From Amoebophrya sp. A120 (Eukaryota > Sar > Dinophyceae > Syndiniales > Amoebophryaceae), in the NCBI GenBank assembly GCA_905178155.1, contig CAJINV010000009.1:1423907-1487906 (forward strand): a stretch of DNA of 64,000 nt. Direction: 5' to 3'. Shown in pieces: positions 21,764 through 33,158 of the stretch; positions within the stretch are counted from its first letter, which is position 1; every line of letters begins with the position of its first letter. The translations under genes and the position numbers were made by a program. The notes under the pieces are model-generated. The model had not been told where the DNA came from, did not search any database, and saw only the letters and a list, made by a program, of their open reading frames with translations.

Positions 21764-24700
21764 ATGAAGTATCTTTCTAAACTCCTCCTGGTACCCTTCT
21801 GGTACTGTGCCCATCGAGCAGCGGCGTTAACTTCCGCGTCGTCTTCCGCAGCTGCCGCTGGAGAAAAGCATAACACGTCAGCCTTCGGGGCCGCACAACG
21901 ATCCGCGACCTCGTCGAAAGCCCGGCGTGGTGCGACCACATTCGTGGTTCCCGAGCCCCAACCGAAAGCTAGCATCCTGGGCGCGCCAGCCGCGGGCCTA
22001 GGAGAACGAGCACACGACGGAAATGTTTGGACGACGAAAAGCGTTTGTGGCGCTGCGGCTTGTGGCGCGGGTGACCACGACAAGCAAGAAGATAAATGTG
22101 CTAGTTGTACTCTTCCGGCGTCTTCACTGTCACGGCTAAAGCGACCGGACAGCGATAGCAACCTGCTAGAGGATGTGGACGACGACAGCAGCTGCAGCGG
22201 CGGTAGTTCTCCAGTGATGGAACGCCAGACCAGCAAAGATCTCTTGGTTCCACTAGATGAGAATGATGGGGACGGTATCGACAGGTTTTGCGGTCCGGAA
22301 GAAGGCGGGAACAAGAAAATGCTACGCAGCCGGGAAAATAATCGAGATCAGCATCAGCGTCACGACTGGTTCCACTGCACCGGCACCAGCTGCAGCAGTG
22401 ATTTGCAGCGGGTTTCTGTGGGTAGTGTGTGCTCCAAAAGTACCGTCTGCCCCTCCAGTACCGCGTCTGCATCAACATCGCCAGCGACACTAGTGGGCGT
22501 TGACCTGCTTCGCAGAGATCACGGATGCCATGGGCAAAGACAGTCTTGCAAAGCGCGGACGTCTAGCAAGGACCGCGGCTCAACGCAGTCTTCGCGACAG
22601 AGGTCGAAGCCGCTGGGAGAGGAAAGCACCAGCTTTTCGGGCACCAGGTCCTCGTTCCGAAGCAAAGGGACCACGTGCGACACGCAACTAGCCGACCGCA
22701 GGTACATTCGGAAGCTGTGGCAGCGTTTCCTCGCGTTCGTGGTTGGTGCGGGGACTTTCTCGGCCGGCTGCTACAGCATTCTGCAAGCACAGCAGGCCAC
22801 GAGGGAGGAAAGCCGCGAGGCTCTGCGGTGCCTCACTGCCATCACCGGGCACTACATTTCCAGCGGGAGCGAGTTGTTTCTCACACCGCAGCGGGTACTG
22901 GAGGACCTGTCTCGCGGGACGCTCGAATCTCCCGGGGGCGCGAGAGTGCCGGTTTTCGGCGGGACGCTGGGACAAGGAACACGCTCGCACTGCTTCCCGC
23001 CGGTGTCGGATGTACTAGTAGGCCGATCCGGTACGATTGCGGTGCAGCCTCCGTCGCCAGGACCCGTTTCGGGGGGAGATGTTGACACCAACGTGAACAA
23101 CTCCACCGCCTTTCGTCCCACTACCGCCGTGCCACCGGACAGCGCGGATCAGGAGTTGTACCTCGACACACAAGTACTGAATCTGCGAAATAGCGGCCGC
23201 CATGTTTCTCCCGCGACGGGAGAGAAGAACTCGACATCAAGAGAGATTTCCGCGATCACAAATCCGCTAGAATACGTCCGAGCGGAGCTGCAAGACTGGT
23301 ACGAGGACGATTTTGTGCCCTTTGTCGACGATTGCTGTCCGAACGTGTTGGTCGCTCCTCGCAGCAGGGAACAATCTTCGTCAGCAACACAGTCTACTAC
23401 GGAAGAAGAAGATGAACCGGCCTGCGTCTGTCCGAACCTGCGGCAAAAGCAGGTTGCCTGGGCGTCGCGTTTCCGAGCGGCCCAACTACACGCGGAACGC
23501 CTCGTTGACAAGCACGCAATGGAGAGCCAAATCGTTACGCTTGCCGGGACTGCGTGCCTCGTCCCGGCGCTGTGGGCGGCGTCGCAACTGGCAGCTTCGG
23601 CCTTGCGTGTCGTCCGGCGCTTGGGTGGTGGAGGGGGAGGTAAGCGATCTTCTCAGCGCGGAGGTTCCTATGAGGAACAGGAAGCAGGAACAAGCACGAT
23701 GTTGGTGGACGAGGAAGATGCAAATGAAAAGCCGGACGACCTCGAGTCGTACAACGACTGGCGAGCTAGAGGCAGCACGGGTTCATCCGATTGCTCTTTG
23801 GATCTTCAGCAGTCTCGTGGGGGGGGACTGTTGTCTTCCCCTTCAGTGTCGAGGCCGGCGACGCCCGAGAAGAGCTACAACACAAAGCAACCCGACAGGT
23901 TCAACTTTTCGAGTGAAGAGGTAGGAAGCGTTAATGGCACGGGCGAAGTGGTTGACCACTTCGATTTTCTCCCCGTTTCTGCCTTCTCCCCGCCGATGTT
24001 TGTTCTACCAAGCGCGTTTCCTGTGCAGGATCCAGACCATGCGAAAGTAGCTGGTGCCGCATCCGCAACGCAGGACGGTCACGGCTACTCTAGAACAAAC
24101 AAGATGTCGTCGAGCGACAAGCGAACAGTTTCGGGCGGAGATTCATCGACGGCATGTGCAGACTCGTCCGCGACTTTCTCGTCGTCCTCGGCAAGCTCCG
24201 CGCAACCCCCCGCAAGGTGGGTCTTGGATCAGCAGCATCGGTGGGTGAACGGAACGGCTTTACCAGGCAGCATCGGTCCGGTGATTGGTTTGGAGGAGGA
24301 AGCGAAGGGGCCCCCGCGTTCTGTCTGGGCGGGCAGCGGTGGGGATATCGACGTTTCTTCGGATTCTGAAACCGTGTCAAGAAGAACAACAAAAGTTTCG
24401 CCGCGAGCGTCCCTCCTCGCTACCGCGGAGCAACGGAGCAAGACCAAGGAACGTCCGTCGGGCCGACCAAGTGGACAGCATCAAGGGGCGATGACTTACA
24501 GCGATATCGTTCCGGGTGGAGCTGTGGGTGCTTCGACGACGCGTTTCGAACACGCGCCTCCACCCATGCCGGGCGCAGCCTTTCCTGCCAATAATCATGA
24601 TTTTTTTCCCGCAGGGTTCTCCCTTGTATCCCCTGCTCTGAGAAGTTTGCCGTCGCTGCAATTATCTTCCTCCGAGGACGAGTGCGTTTACTTCAAGCCT

Positions 24701-27700
24701 GGTCAAAGCGCGGGGGCGCAGCAGTTCCCACTCGCTGAACAATTTCCGAGTGCCTTCCCATGTTCCGTTCCCCGAAGTAAAGCCTCGCAGCACGGTGGTG
24801 CAAGTACGGATCCGCTTATGCGCGGTGGCAGAGATCCCCTCAGCAGGGCTTCGACGCGGGACGTCGGCACCTCCACGAACCCGAGCACGTTCACTTTGTC
24901 GAAGGAAGGCAGCAAGGAAGATCTTGATGGGTGTCTGTCGATCTTCGAAAACGTACCCAAGCAGTCCGGCGAACAACGCAGCTTGCTCGCTGCTGGTGCT
25001 GTTGACGCGGAGCTATACGCGAAAGAAGGCACAACCGGCGCAATGGATACTCTCAATGATGCCGTGGTTGCAGATTCGGATACCTTTGACGCGGATGAAG
25101 TACCACTTTCGGTGCAGCAACTCCTGTGGCAGAAGTCCGGGCACCTGGAAGACTCGCGGCAGCTCAAGGTGCCCAAAAGCTGCGAAGAGATGCACGAGAC
25201 CGGGTATCTGTATACGGGTGGGAAGGTGGCTCGACTCACGCCGGCCGACTGCCGGAGGCTGGCTTCGACGGTGCAGGGAGGGCAGGGCAGGAGAGTTTCG
25301 GGCGACTTGCTAAACATGCACGTGCAGGGAACGTACCGCGACGCAATAAAGCCCATCAGTACAACAGCGCGCCAGCAGGAGCAGGAGGAGCTCCATGGAC
25401 AACATGACGGCAATGGAGTTTGGCAGGGGGCGAGGCTCTCGCCAGGAGAGTCCGTTTTTGTACAGGTGTTCGAGAAGCTGGAGGGCACCTACAATGGGGT
25501 GTTGGATGCGCTCGATGCAGAGGAGCCATTCGATGTGGGCAAGCATTTGAGCGATCGAGATTTGGAGCGCATGGGCGAAAATATACGGACAGCGGTCAGT
25601 ACTGACGTAGGGTGGAGGCAGGAAGGAGATCTGGAAGAAGGACTGGACAATGGCGACATGCGCCAAAGTTTATTCTTGCCGCACCACAGTGCATCATCTT
25701 CATCGCCAACCGCGAGGCGGGGCAGTTCGTATCGCAACTTTCTGGCCGAGACCTCGATCTTAGAGCAAATTGAGGAGAGTGTGTCGGCGAAGGTTCTGGA
25801 CGAAAAGCAAGAGGCCGGTACGCTATTTCCGGACAGCGAGGAGGCCCTGCTTTTCACCGGAAAATGGGAGAAGGTGACTGAAAACACTGGCGCCGACAGC
25901 GATGAACAAGACGAAAGGCACCTCCACCGACCCGGCTCCACCTCTTCGCTTCGGCCTCTGTCGACCGCTTCGCCGGTTTTGGAGATTCTCGGGCACGAGA
26001 TCAGTCACCACGGATCTGTCACCTACAGTTACGATCTGCAAGATCCGGACTTCCTGCTCTCGCACGACCAGCACGCGGCCCTGGCGGCGACGGCGCGCGC
26101 CGAGGAACAGGCAAGTCGCTTTCTGCAGAGCACGAGCACCACGGCCGACTCCAATCTCCCGGGCGCGGATGCGCTTCGGCCGCGCGACGGGGGGACAGCT
26201 AATATTCCTCTCAGCCTACAGTTCAATTTTCTCCCGCCCGTCTCGCCGCGCCCTCCTGCCGAGTCTGCTACTAGTACCGTAGGTGCGTCGTCGTGGTCTA
26301 CACCTTTGATGTTACAACCGGGCCACCACGCTAGTACACCAAGAAATGCGTCATCTGGGGGCGGCTCCCGTAGTCACAAGACGAAATTCTCCTCCTGGCG
26401 CGCCGTGAAGAAGAGGCAAATCACGAAGAGGCACACTGACCTGCTTCGCAAGACCCCGCATGGCGTGCGGCGGGACCGACTCGCGAGTCAGACCAGTGGT
26501 CCGACCACACCGGCCTTTGGGACCAGTGGCGGCTCGGTGGCCCAGGAGGAGGCGCAGTGCTTTGTCGTGGACGAGCAAGACGAAGGGAGCCGCCAGCTGC
26601 TGAATGAACCGATCCTGCAGCAGATTCTGCAGTTCCAGCCCGGAACTTTTTCTTTATCTTCCCCGATCGACCAATATTTTGAGGAAAATGTGATTCTCGA
26701 CTCCAGGCCTGAGTACCAGTTGCACCCGGCCGGGCTGCGGTTGATTATGTGGCAGCGCTCGCCGAGTGCCCGCCGTGGGGGGACGGCGCTGGTCATGAGC
26801 ATGCGTTTGCTGCGCGCCGTCGCGGAAGGGGGCGGTGGAGCCGGGTCGCCGGCACAGCGCTGGGCGGAGTCGGACTGGAACTACATGATTCGCACGCGGG
26901 AACGGCAGGCCCATCCCGTCCTCTCCGGCGCACAGAGCACGGCGCATTTTCCCGGGTCGCCTCCCTCCGAAATCACCTCGACCACCCTGTACCGTCGGTT
27001 GACCCCTCGGCTCAAATTTCTGCCCTCGCCGGACGAACGACGGAGGAGGAAGACGCGAAGTTTACTACTTGATTATTGAAAGGAAAAATCCCCCCTCCCC
27101 ATATTGAAAAGGTATGTCTCCGAAAATTTGTGTTGCTGATTTGAGGCCACAAATCACATTTGTCGCGCAAGAAGGCGACCCTACTGTCTCCGCCGCACTA
27201 TGCGCGCGGTTTGTGATGCTGCCTGGCCTACAGCATAGGCATTTGTGATGCTAAGCGTCCACGTCAGAAGCTCTGTACTCAGGCACGGCGCATGCCTTCA
27301 GTCCTGCACTGCAAGACAGCCCTGATTTGTGTACGGAAATCCAGCATCAGAAACTTCGTTTTGATATGGGGAGGGGGGATTTTTCCTCACAATATTGATG
27401 GCACGCAAGAACGCGGCCAACAGCAGGCCGCAGAGTTGTCCTATTTTCAGCTCAACGAACTGCTCTCGGTGTACGAGCTGTCGGGCGTCTGGCAGCGCGT
27501 GGTGCCAGGCTCCTCGCTCTCTGCGGAGGAACAGCGTGCAAAAGACAACGGCGCGCCACGAAGAGAGGAGCAGAATCGACGAAATAACCGTTTTAGTTCC
27601 GGTTCGTTTCGCATATTTGGCACCCGCATTGTCCCGCTAAATCGGGAATCCGAAGTGCAAATTGTAGGAGATGCTGGGCGAGGCGCGGCGAACACGAGGC

Positions 27701-28086
27701 GCTCATCTTTCGCGGCAGTCGGCCAGGCGAAGGCTGTGGACAAGCTTCGTGGCGAGGCGTGCGCGCCGCGTAGCAGTTCTTCGAGTACTGGCGGAGCTGT
27801 CTTGCAGTTCTTTCCCGTTCTGTCGGATTCTGCTCTTTCGCAAGCGCCTGCACAGCGTCGAAATCGACCCGCGGCAGCAGAGCCGCGAACGCGGTACGAA
27901 ATTTACCTGACGGCATCCGAAGACCAAATTGACCGGGGGCTAGAGGGGGAAAGTGGTGACGTTCATCTGGGCGAGGAGAGGCATACGATCCGGGTGCCTA
28001 TTTGGTACTCTCCGATGACGCCGACCTTCATGTTTGTGGGAGGGACGCTCTTCATGCGTGAAACACCGACGCTAATGCTTGCGTGA
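21764..28086 (+). CDS. unrecognised membrane protein of about 2,000 residues
   Basis: I do not recognise the family. ATG 21764 begins a likely signal peptide or anchor (MKYLSKLLLVPFWYCAHRAA). Two further hydrophobic segments follow near residues 322-340 (FLAFVVGAGTFSAGCYSIL) and 589-612 (LAGTACLVPALWAASQLAAS), the latter ending in a basic and poly-Gly stretch. Residues about 620-1480 are low-complexity, Ser- and acid-rich, probably disordered. The C-terminal third looks folded (FSSWRAVKKRQITKRHTDLL, FLPSPDERRRRKTRSLLLD). A 326-bp introner at 27069-27399 interrupts it; removal joins SLLLD to GTQERGQQQAAELSYFQLNE and the frame then runs to 28086 with a compact end (VPIWYSPMTPTFMFVGGTLF). Single-exon apart from that insertion, unlike the intron-rich genes to the right. 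Confidence 0.65.
27069..27399 (+). mobile_element. 326-bp introner with perfect 23-bp TIRs
   Basis: TTGAT is duplicated at 27069-27073 and 27395-27399; the 326-nt period corrects the frame offset between the two halves of the gene. Perfect 23-bp inverted repeats lie at 27082-27104 and 27364-27386 (outer end GGAAAAATCCCCCC). Without removal the upstream frame stops at 27077. The interior has two TTTGTGATGCT repeats. No GT-AG boundary is possible at the duplication. Confidence 0.75.
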
Positions 28087-28617
28087 ACGGGGAAGCAACG
28101 ACAAAATGACTAGCAGTTCAAAAAAATGTGCTGCGCTGAAAAATGTACTGCGCTCTACGCAGGAATAAAGATCCAGCACTCCAGCAGGGAGATTATTGCA
28201 AAGCGAGAAAATGAAGAGCGCTAGTACACTGAGAAATGAAGAGAACACGACTAGCACACTAGAAAATGAAGTACACTACTAGTACACAATCTCAAATGTA
28301 TGATCAGTCACTACACACGACTCAAGCACGATGAGACTGTGCTAATTATACACAAATAGGCTTTATTGGTTGAGAGGTTGCAGCACGGGTGCAGATACGA
28401 AATCGAAACAATGTGCGCCCGGCTCGTGGAACAAACAAGGCAGACCAAAGCAGGCACGCCGTATCAAAATCCTCTCGTTTATGATCTGTAGCTTTTAGAC
28501 ATGAAGATTAGTTGTGTGACGTCAAAGGAGTCGTGGGCGTTCATCCTCGAGCCTATTCGCGGAGTAGGTGACATCTGCGGAAGCACTTATCAGCTGTAAT
28601 TAACAAAGGCCTCTTAT
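28087..28617. other. spacer after the 21764 gene
   Basis: AT-rich, no coding signal apart from the short repeat array listed separately. Confidence 0.5.
28205..28290. repeat. imperfect tandem repeat, about 27-bp unit, three copies
   Basis: Units share AAAATGAAG followed by a CTAGTACAC-like block (GCTAGTACACTGAG, CTAGCACACTAG, CTAGTACACAATC). Confidence 0.6.
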
Positions 28618-28896
28618 CCTGAGTAAAAACGTACCCACGCCAGAGTTGTAATGCAGATTTGCAAAGACAGCGACAGGAAGACTCGTACTGCGCATCCCCA
28701 TGAGGGCCATTTCCAGTCGTGTTTTGGAATTTGTGATGCTGTGAACAGGATGAGCAGATGAATCTGTGATGCGGCTGCACTTGCTAACCTGCACTACACT
28801 GCAGAGTGCAACTTGTCATGCGTGACTCACAAAACTCCTAGGATTGTGTTGCAAAATCCTCATCCTGACTCTGGTGTGGGTACGTTTTTCCTCAGG
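28618..28896. mobile_element. 279-bp TIR element (MITE/introner-like)
   Basis: Left end 28618-28646 and right end 28868-28896 are inverted repeats matching at 27 of 29 positions (core AAAAACGTACCCAC). The interior has TTTGTGATGC, CTGTGATGC and CTTGTCATGC motifs as in the intronic elements. No coding frame. It sits directly before the endonuclease remnant of the retrotransposon. Confidence 0.7.
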
Positions 28897-28907
28897 ATAC
28901 CTCTGCC

Positions 28908-29106
28908 TCTCCAAGTACACTAGAAAGTTGGGCCCCGTGGTGCCGGTTTCTCGGCGCGATGCGTTTTCGCATCGTTGTGAGAACAGACGTTGACGCTCCG
29001 TACTACTTACTAAACAGTGAACGCAAGAGACGCGATGAAGTTAGTATCACTGTGATTTCGTTGCCGATAAGTGAAGGCATTCGAAGCGGAGCGATGCACC
29101 CACTGC
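28908..29106 (+). pseudogene. retrotransposon endonuclease remnant, upstream frame
   Basis: An open frame without a convincing start (STLESWAPWCRFLGAMRFRI then VVRTDVDAPYYLLNSERKRR) ends at 29106. It overlaps the next frame, which carries the SDH motif. Position and composition suggest endonuclease coding sequence displaced by a frameshift. Confidence 0.35.
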
Positions 29107-30520
29107 AAGGCGAATGATCGCTCGACCAAAGACTGGGGAAGCCTATACCTAAAGACCCCTGCATTATTTTCAATAAGAAGAAAAAGGGCGCAGGCAAACG
29201 GTGAGCGACTTGTGACGCGCCCAGTTTCGAAAACATCTCCCGACATACTAGTATATGAGTCGAGATATTTTAGTCACGAAAACACGACGGCAGTGAAAAT
29301 GAAAGCAAGTGACCACAGCCTGCTAAAGACAACGATAAAAGTCACAGATAACTTCCTCGAGTTGCATGATTTTGAAACAGAGCCACCGATACTTATAGAG
29401 AATCAAAACAGAGTGATTTTCAAGGTGAAAGAGACCACGGACAAGGAATGGGAAAGGTTCACACGAGAAGTAGCGAAGTTGTTTCGAAAGGTGAACATAG
29501 GAGATGAGACAGACGAAACAAAAATAGTCGACTATTGGACGGAGGGGATTCTTCGCCGCGAGGACTGGGTGCCGGGGCAGGAGATCTCGACGAAGAAAGC
29601 AGATGGGCTCTTGATAAAAATGCGAAACATCTTCAAACAGGTCGGGAGACGTACGCTGAAGTTCAAGCATGAGAAGAAAAGGAAGAAAGACAAGAAGAAC
29701 AAGGAGGAGCAAAACATGAACAAGCAAGACGTAGATGAGAAAAATCACAACGAAGAGAAGGCCAGCCGAGAAGAAAAGCACGGAGACGAGCAGGAAGACG
29801 TAAGCGCATCCCCCCCAGAGATAGACTGGGATGGGATCATCAAGAGAAAAGGCAAAAGCAAGTGGAGCACAGGCTTCCCCAAAATGATGGTGAAGAGCGA
29901 CGAAGCGACAGGAGTAAAGTATCTCAAGAGGGCGACGGGGGTCGAAGCCAAGGACCTGAGCGAGGCCAACAAGGAACTAAAGGCGCGAAAAGTAAACATA
30001 CCCCCCCTAGAAGACGAGTGCACGCGGGCGCCGGCGGAGATATGCAGGATAATAAAGAACTTCTTCAGAGAAAAACCGTTCAAAGTTTACGAAGAATTTG
30101 CAACGCGTCCGAGCTCGAAAGACGAAGTCGCGCAGGCGTGGGGAAAAGCGGAAGCCGACTACAGGACAGCGCAGGCAGAGGCGAAAGAGGAAGGAGGCGC
30201 GACGTGGTCGCTCTCATACCAAGAAGTGGAGGCAGCAATAAGAAAGTTGGAACCAGGTCGCACGCCCGGTTTTTGCATGACAACGCATGAAATGATCAGG
30301 CATGCAGGGCCAAATATGAGATGGGCAATATTTCAATGCATGGCGGCGTATGTGAAGGACGGAACGTATCCGAAGATGGGAAGGCAAATATCGATGGCAG
30401 CAGTGCCAAAAGTTTCCGGAGGTTGCTACATAGAGTCCCTCATGCGACCGGTGAGCCTTTGCTCCGTTTTCAGCAAGCTCCTAGACAACGTGCTGGACAC
30501 ACAGACGACAGCCCCTCTTC
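29071..30520 (+). pseudogene. retrotransposon polyprotein: endonuclease end and RT fingers
   Basis: The frame begins at a GTG after a stop. PDILVYESR followed by KASDHSLLKTTIKV (nt about 29235-29335) matches the end of apurinic/apyrimidinic-type endonucleases, where S-D-H carries the catalytic His. A Lys/Glu-rich linker follows (KRKKDKKNKEEQ). The RT begins near 30,200: AIRKLEPGRTPGF and HEMIRHAG, then RPVSLCSVFSKLLDNVL, the equivalent of the R-P-I-S-L block. The frame is lost after about 30,500 and the useful sequence continues one frame over. Confidence 0.8.
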
Positions 30521-31672
30521 CTAGACGGGTGGAAATGGGAGGGGGCGACCCTCCTCGGAAGAAGCAAAGCGGTCCAGCCGGAGTTCTCCAACGCGTGCAG
30601 GCAGTCACACGGTAAGGAGTTTTCGACGGTCGTCATCGTAGATGGCATTTTCAGGCAGGCGCACTGCTCAGTCATCCTGAATGACTGCTGTTCGGGTTTT
30701 GATATTGTTTGTCATGTAGAAGCCCTAGGGCAGCTGGAGTATAAGCTCTGCCCACCACAGCAGCGAGCATCGGTAGCAGGTTTCCTGAAAATGAGGAAGA
30801 TAAAGCTACCAGGAGGAAAAGAGTACAGCCTGTGGGTCGGCAAGCCGCAAGGATCACCGTTGAGCGGCTCGGTGTGGAACGGATACACAATAGAATTAAT
30901 AGTAGACCTAGTTGCCCTAGACGTTGTGAAGGCGCTGAGTGCGTACAGCGACGACATCACCGCAGTAGTGGTCGAGAAAGACGAGTCCGAGAACATCCCC
31001 GAGAAGATGCGACAGCTAGGCCTGAAAAGAAAAATCTTCTTCGACGCGAACAAGCACAAGCGGATCACATTCAACGCGAAGCGGCCACCAGCTAAGTCAT
31101 GCACAGGGGTGGGGAAGTCTCTCGGCGTCACGTACGACGGGACATACTCCTTCACCTCGCAAGCGGATCAAGTCCTGAAAAAAGTAGGAAAAGAGTTTGC
31201 ATTTTTGCAAACAGAAAAAGGATGGAGCAAAAAACAGAACAAGATGCTCATCGAATCTTTTGCATACCCAGCAGTGACCTCAGTCTCAGTAGTAACATTT
31301 CCATACTTCACGCAGACAGCGAAGAAAGAAATCGCAAAAGAGTTCTCGACGAAAATAAAACAACGACTAGGCATTCCGAGGCACTGCAGCAATTCGGTCA
31401 TGTATAACGCCACAGGGCTGCCGCACCCAGTAGACAGTCTGCTAGTTGAAGCATTAATGACTTTCTACAAGGGGGCCGCGCTCAGTATCTGGCCCTTCCA
31501 CCAGGAGGAGGAAGAGGTGCCAGATTTCAGGCCAAGCAAAGAACTAGAGCGAGCAGCAGGCTCGCAACCCCATCCCCCCACACAGGTACAAGCCCCGCCG
31601 GAGGAGGCCGCGCAGCCGGCGGCAGCTGTCTCGCACGGCGAATCGCAGGCAAGCGCGGACATCCCCCCCCCC
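30485..31672 (+). pseudogene. retrotransposon reverse transcriptase, palm and thumb
   Basis: Continues the RT in a shifted frame: LFLDGWKWEGATLLGRSKAV, then motif A (NDCCSGFDIVCH, with the catalytic Asp), motif B (KPQGSPLSG, nt 30842-30865) and motif C (AYSDDI, the Y-x-D-D catalytic pair at about 30941-30955). A thumb-like region follows (GVTYDGTYSFTSQADQVLKK), then a Pro/Ala-rich linker. The catalytic residues are intact, so the damage is confined to frameshifts and is either recent or partly a sequencing artefact. Confidence 0.88.
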
Positions 31673-33158
31673 CGACGACATCCCGGGCGACGATGCAGTT
31701 GCTGCTCTGCGTGACCCAGTTGCAGCGACAGTAATAAGAGACAATCCCCTATGGGCCCACTGCGACGAAGCATGGACAAGCAGAATGAACCGAATAGCAC
31801 TAAGCCAAGAATTCCAACCCATAGCAGCAAGCGCCGCCAATCTGCAAGTAGGGCGGCAGTTCTGGCGCGGCGTGAACAGGATCCAAGTCTTCCCAATGAG
31901 CAAAATAGCGAGCAGGTTCCGTCTACGTGATCCCGCGGACATCAAGAAGCACAAAATGAAGAACAACACGAGGCGCATGATCTCGCGCCTGATAGAGAAG
32001 GAGGCCAGGCGGCACCTTACGCACGCGGACACGATGGCGACTTTCACGGACGGAGGAGCAAAAGGCGAGCGGGGAAGTGGCGGGGGAGCAACATGGCACA
32101 AAGTCCTCCCGTCGGCGCCGAAGCCTGCGCCAGTAGTAGCCAGCTTCTGCGGAGTAGAAGCAAAAATCCACTACGAACTAGAAATCAACCCGGACTCCTT
32201 CGACGGCGAGTGCTTCGGCTTGAAGCATCAGATTAATGAAATACTAGAGAAAATACCTGCAGCAGTACTGAAATCCATCAAGCGGCACGTCTTCTACATT
32301 GACTCCAGCGGGCTGGTGATGGCGATAGAAGCACTGCGGGACAAATCCAATGTCATGGTGATTGACATTGTGCGAGCACTTGAAAGACTAGAAGAGGCAT
32401 CAGCGCCAGGAGTTGAAATTATTTTCAACTGGTGCCCGTCGCACCTAGGGTGCTACTTCAACGACTTTGCAGATGCGATGGCAACAAGAGGCCTGAAGTA
32501 CGTAGGAGACTCGTCGCAGGGACGTAAAACCTTTGAAAAAGTCATAACCGAGAAGCTGCTAAGAAGGATGATCAGTCAGATCGTCTACAGCTGCCCCAGA
32601 GGCTATAGCAGCACCCACCCCGCCTTACTACGCAGGTCCGAAAAGCTCGGACAGTACCAAAGCGACGAAAAGCGCCCTCGCTTCATCGACAACGTCATGG
32701 CTCTAGTTTGGCTAGGGGTGGGAAATCAGGGGCAGCTAGGAATGGGCAAGACAGTTCATGACGCTAAAAAACCCGAAGCAAGTTATATGCAGTGTCCTAT
32801 CTGCAAGAAAAAAGCGACCCCGACTACAGATCGCGCACTGTTTGAGTGTGAAGACGTGCAACTAGTGCAATTGCGCAAAGAGTGTCTAGGCTGGCCACGA
32901 CAGATGTCGTGCGAAAATCGCAGAAGTTACCTACAGGAGCGGAAAAACGTGAAGAACATTCTGAACTACTACGAAGCGGCATCGCAAAAACACGCGGGAA
33001 TTCTTCCCACGGGGCTAGCCAACGCGATCCGGGCCGGGCAAGAGAAATTCAACGCGGCGGAGTTCCAAGACCTGCAGGAGTGGCAACCGGAAAAAGCACA
33101 GACGAAAGTGCACGAGCGAGACCTAGAAAAAATTGCGAAGTGGATCGGCGACCTGTAG
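31673..33158 (+). pseudogene. retrotransposon RNase H and zinc-knuckle end
   Basis: After the C-run the frame reads DDIPGDDAVAALRDPVAATV, joining ATG 31785 in frame. RNase H motifs are in order: TFTDGGA (first Asp), SFDGECFGL (Glu), VFYIDSSGL (Asp), NWCPSHLGCYFNDFADAMA (the W-x-P-x-H and final Asp). A CPICKKKATPTT...FEC zinc-binding segment lies near 32,790-32,860. The end is basic and acidic without a domain. One C fewer in the 11-C run would fuse it to the RT frame. Confidence 0.85.

Larger units (their letters stand above)
28908..33158 (+). mobile_element. degraded non-LTR retrotransposon (LINE)
   Basis: One element in order: apurinic-type endonuclease remnant, Lys-rich linker, reverse transcriptase, RNase H, zinc knuckle. 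Codon use is A-rich (AAA, AGA, GAA), unlike the GC3-rich host genes, which marks it as mobile. It is broken by a frameshift near 30490-30520 and another at an 11-C run (31673-31683). The endonuclease lacks its N-terminal half. There is no LTR. The 3' UTR and end were not located. Confidence 0.88.

Noticed and set aside
27075-27398. ATTGA as the duplication of the 27-kb introner
   Set aside because: Its 319-nt period leaves the frames offset; TTGAT (326 nt) restores the frame.
29071-30615. Host gene with charged linker
   Set aside because: SDH endonuclease and RT motifs, and the continuation into Y-x-D-D and RNase H, identify it as a retrotransposon.
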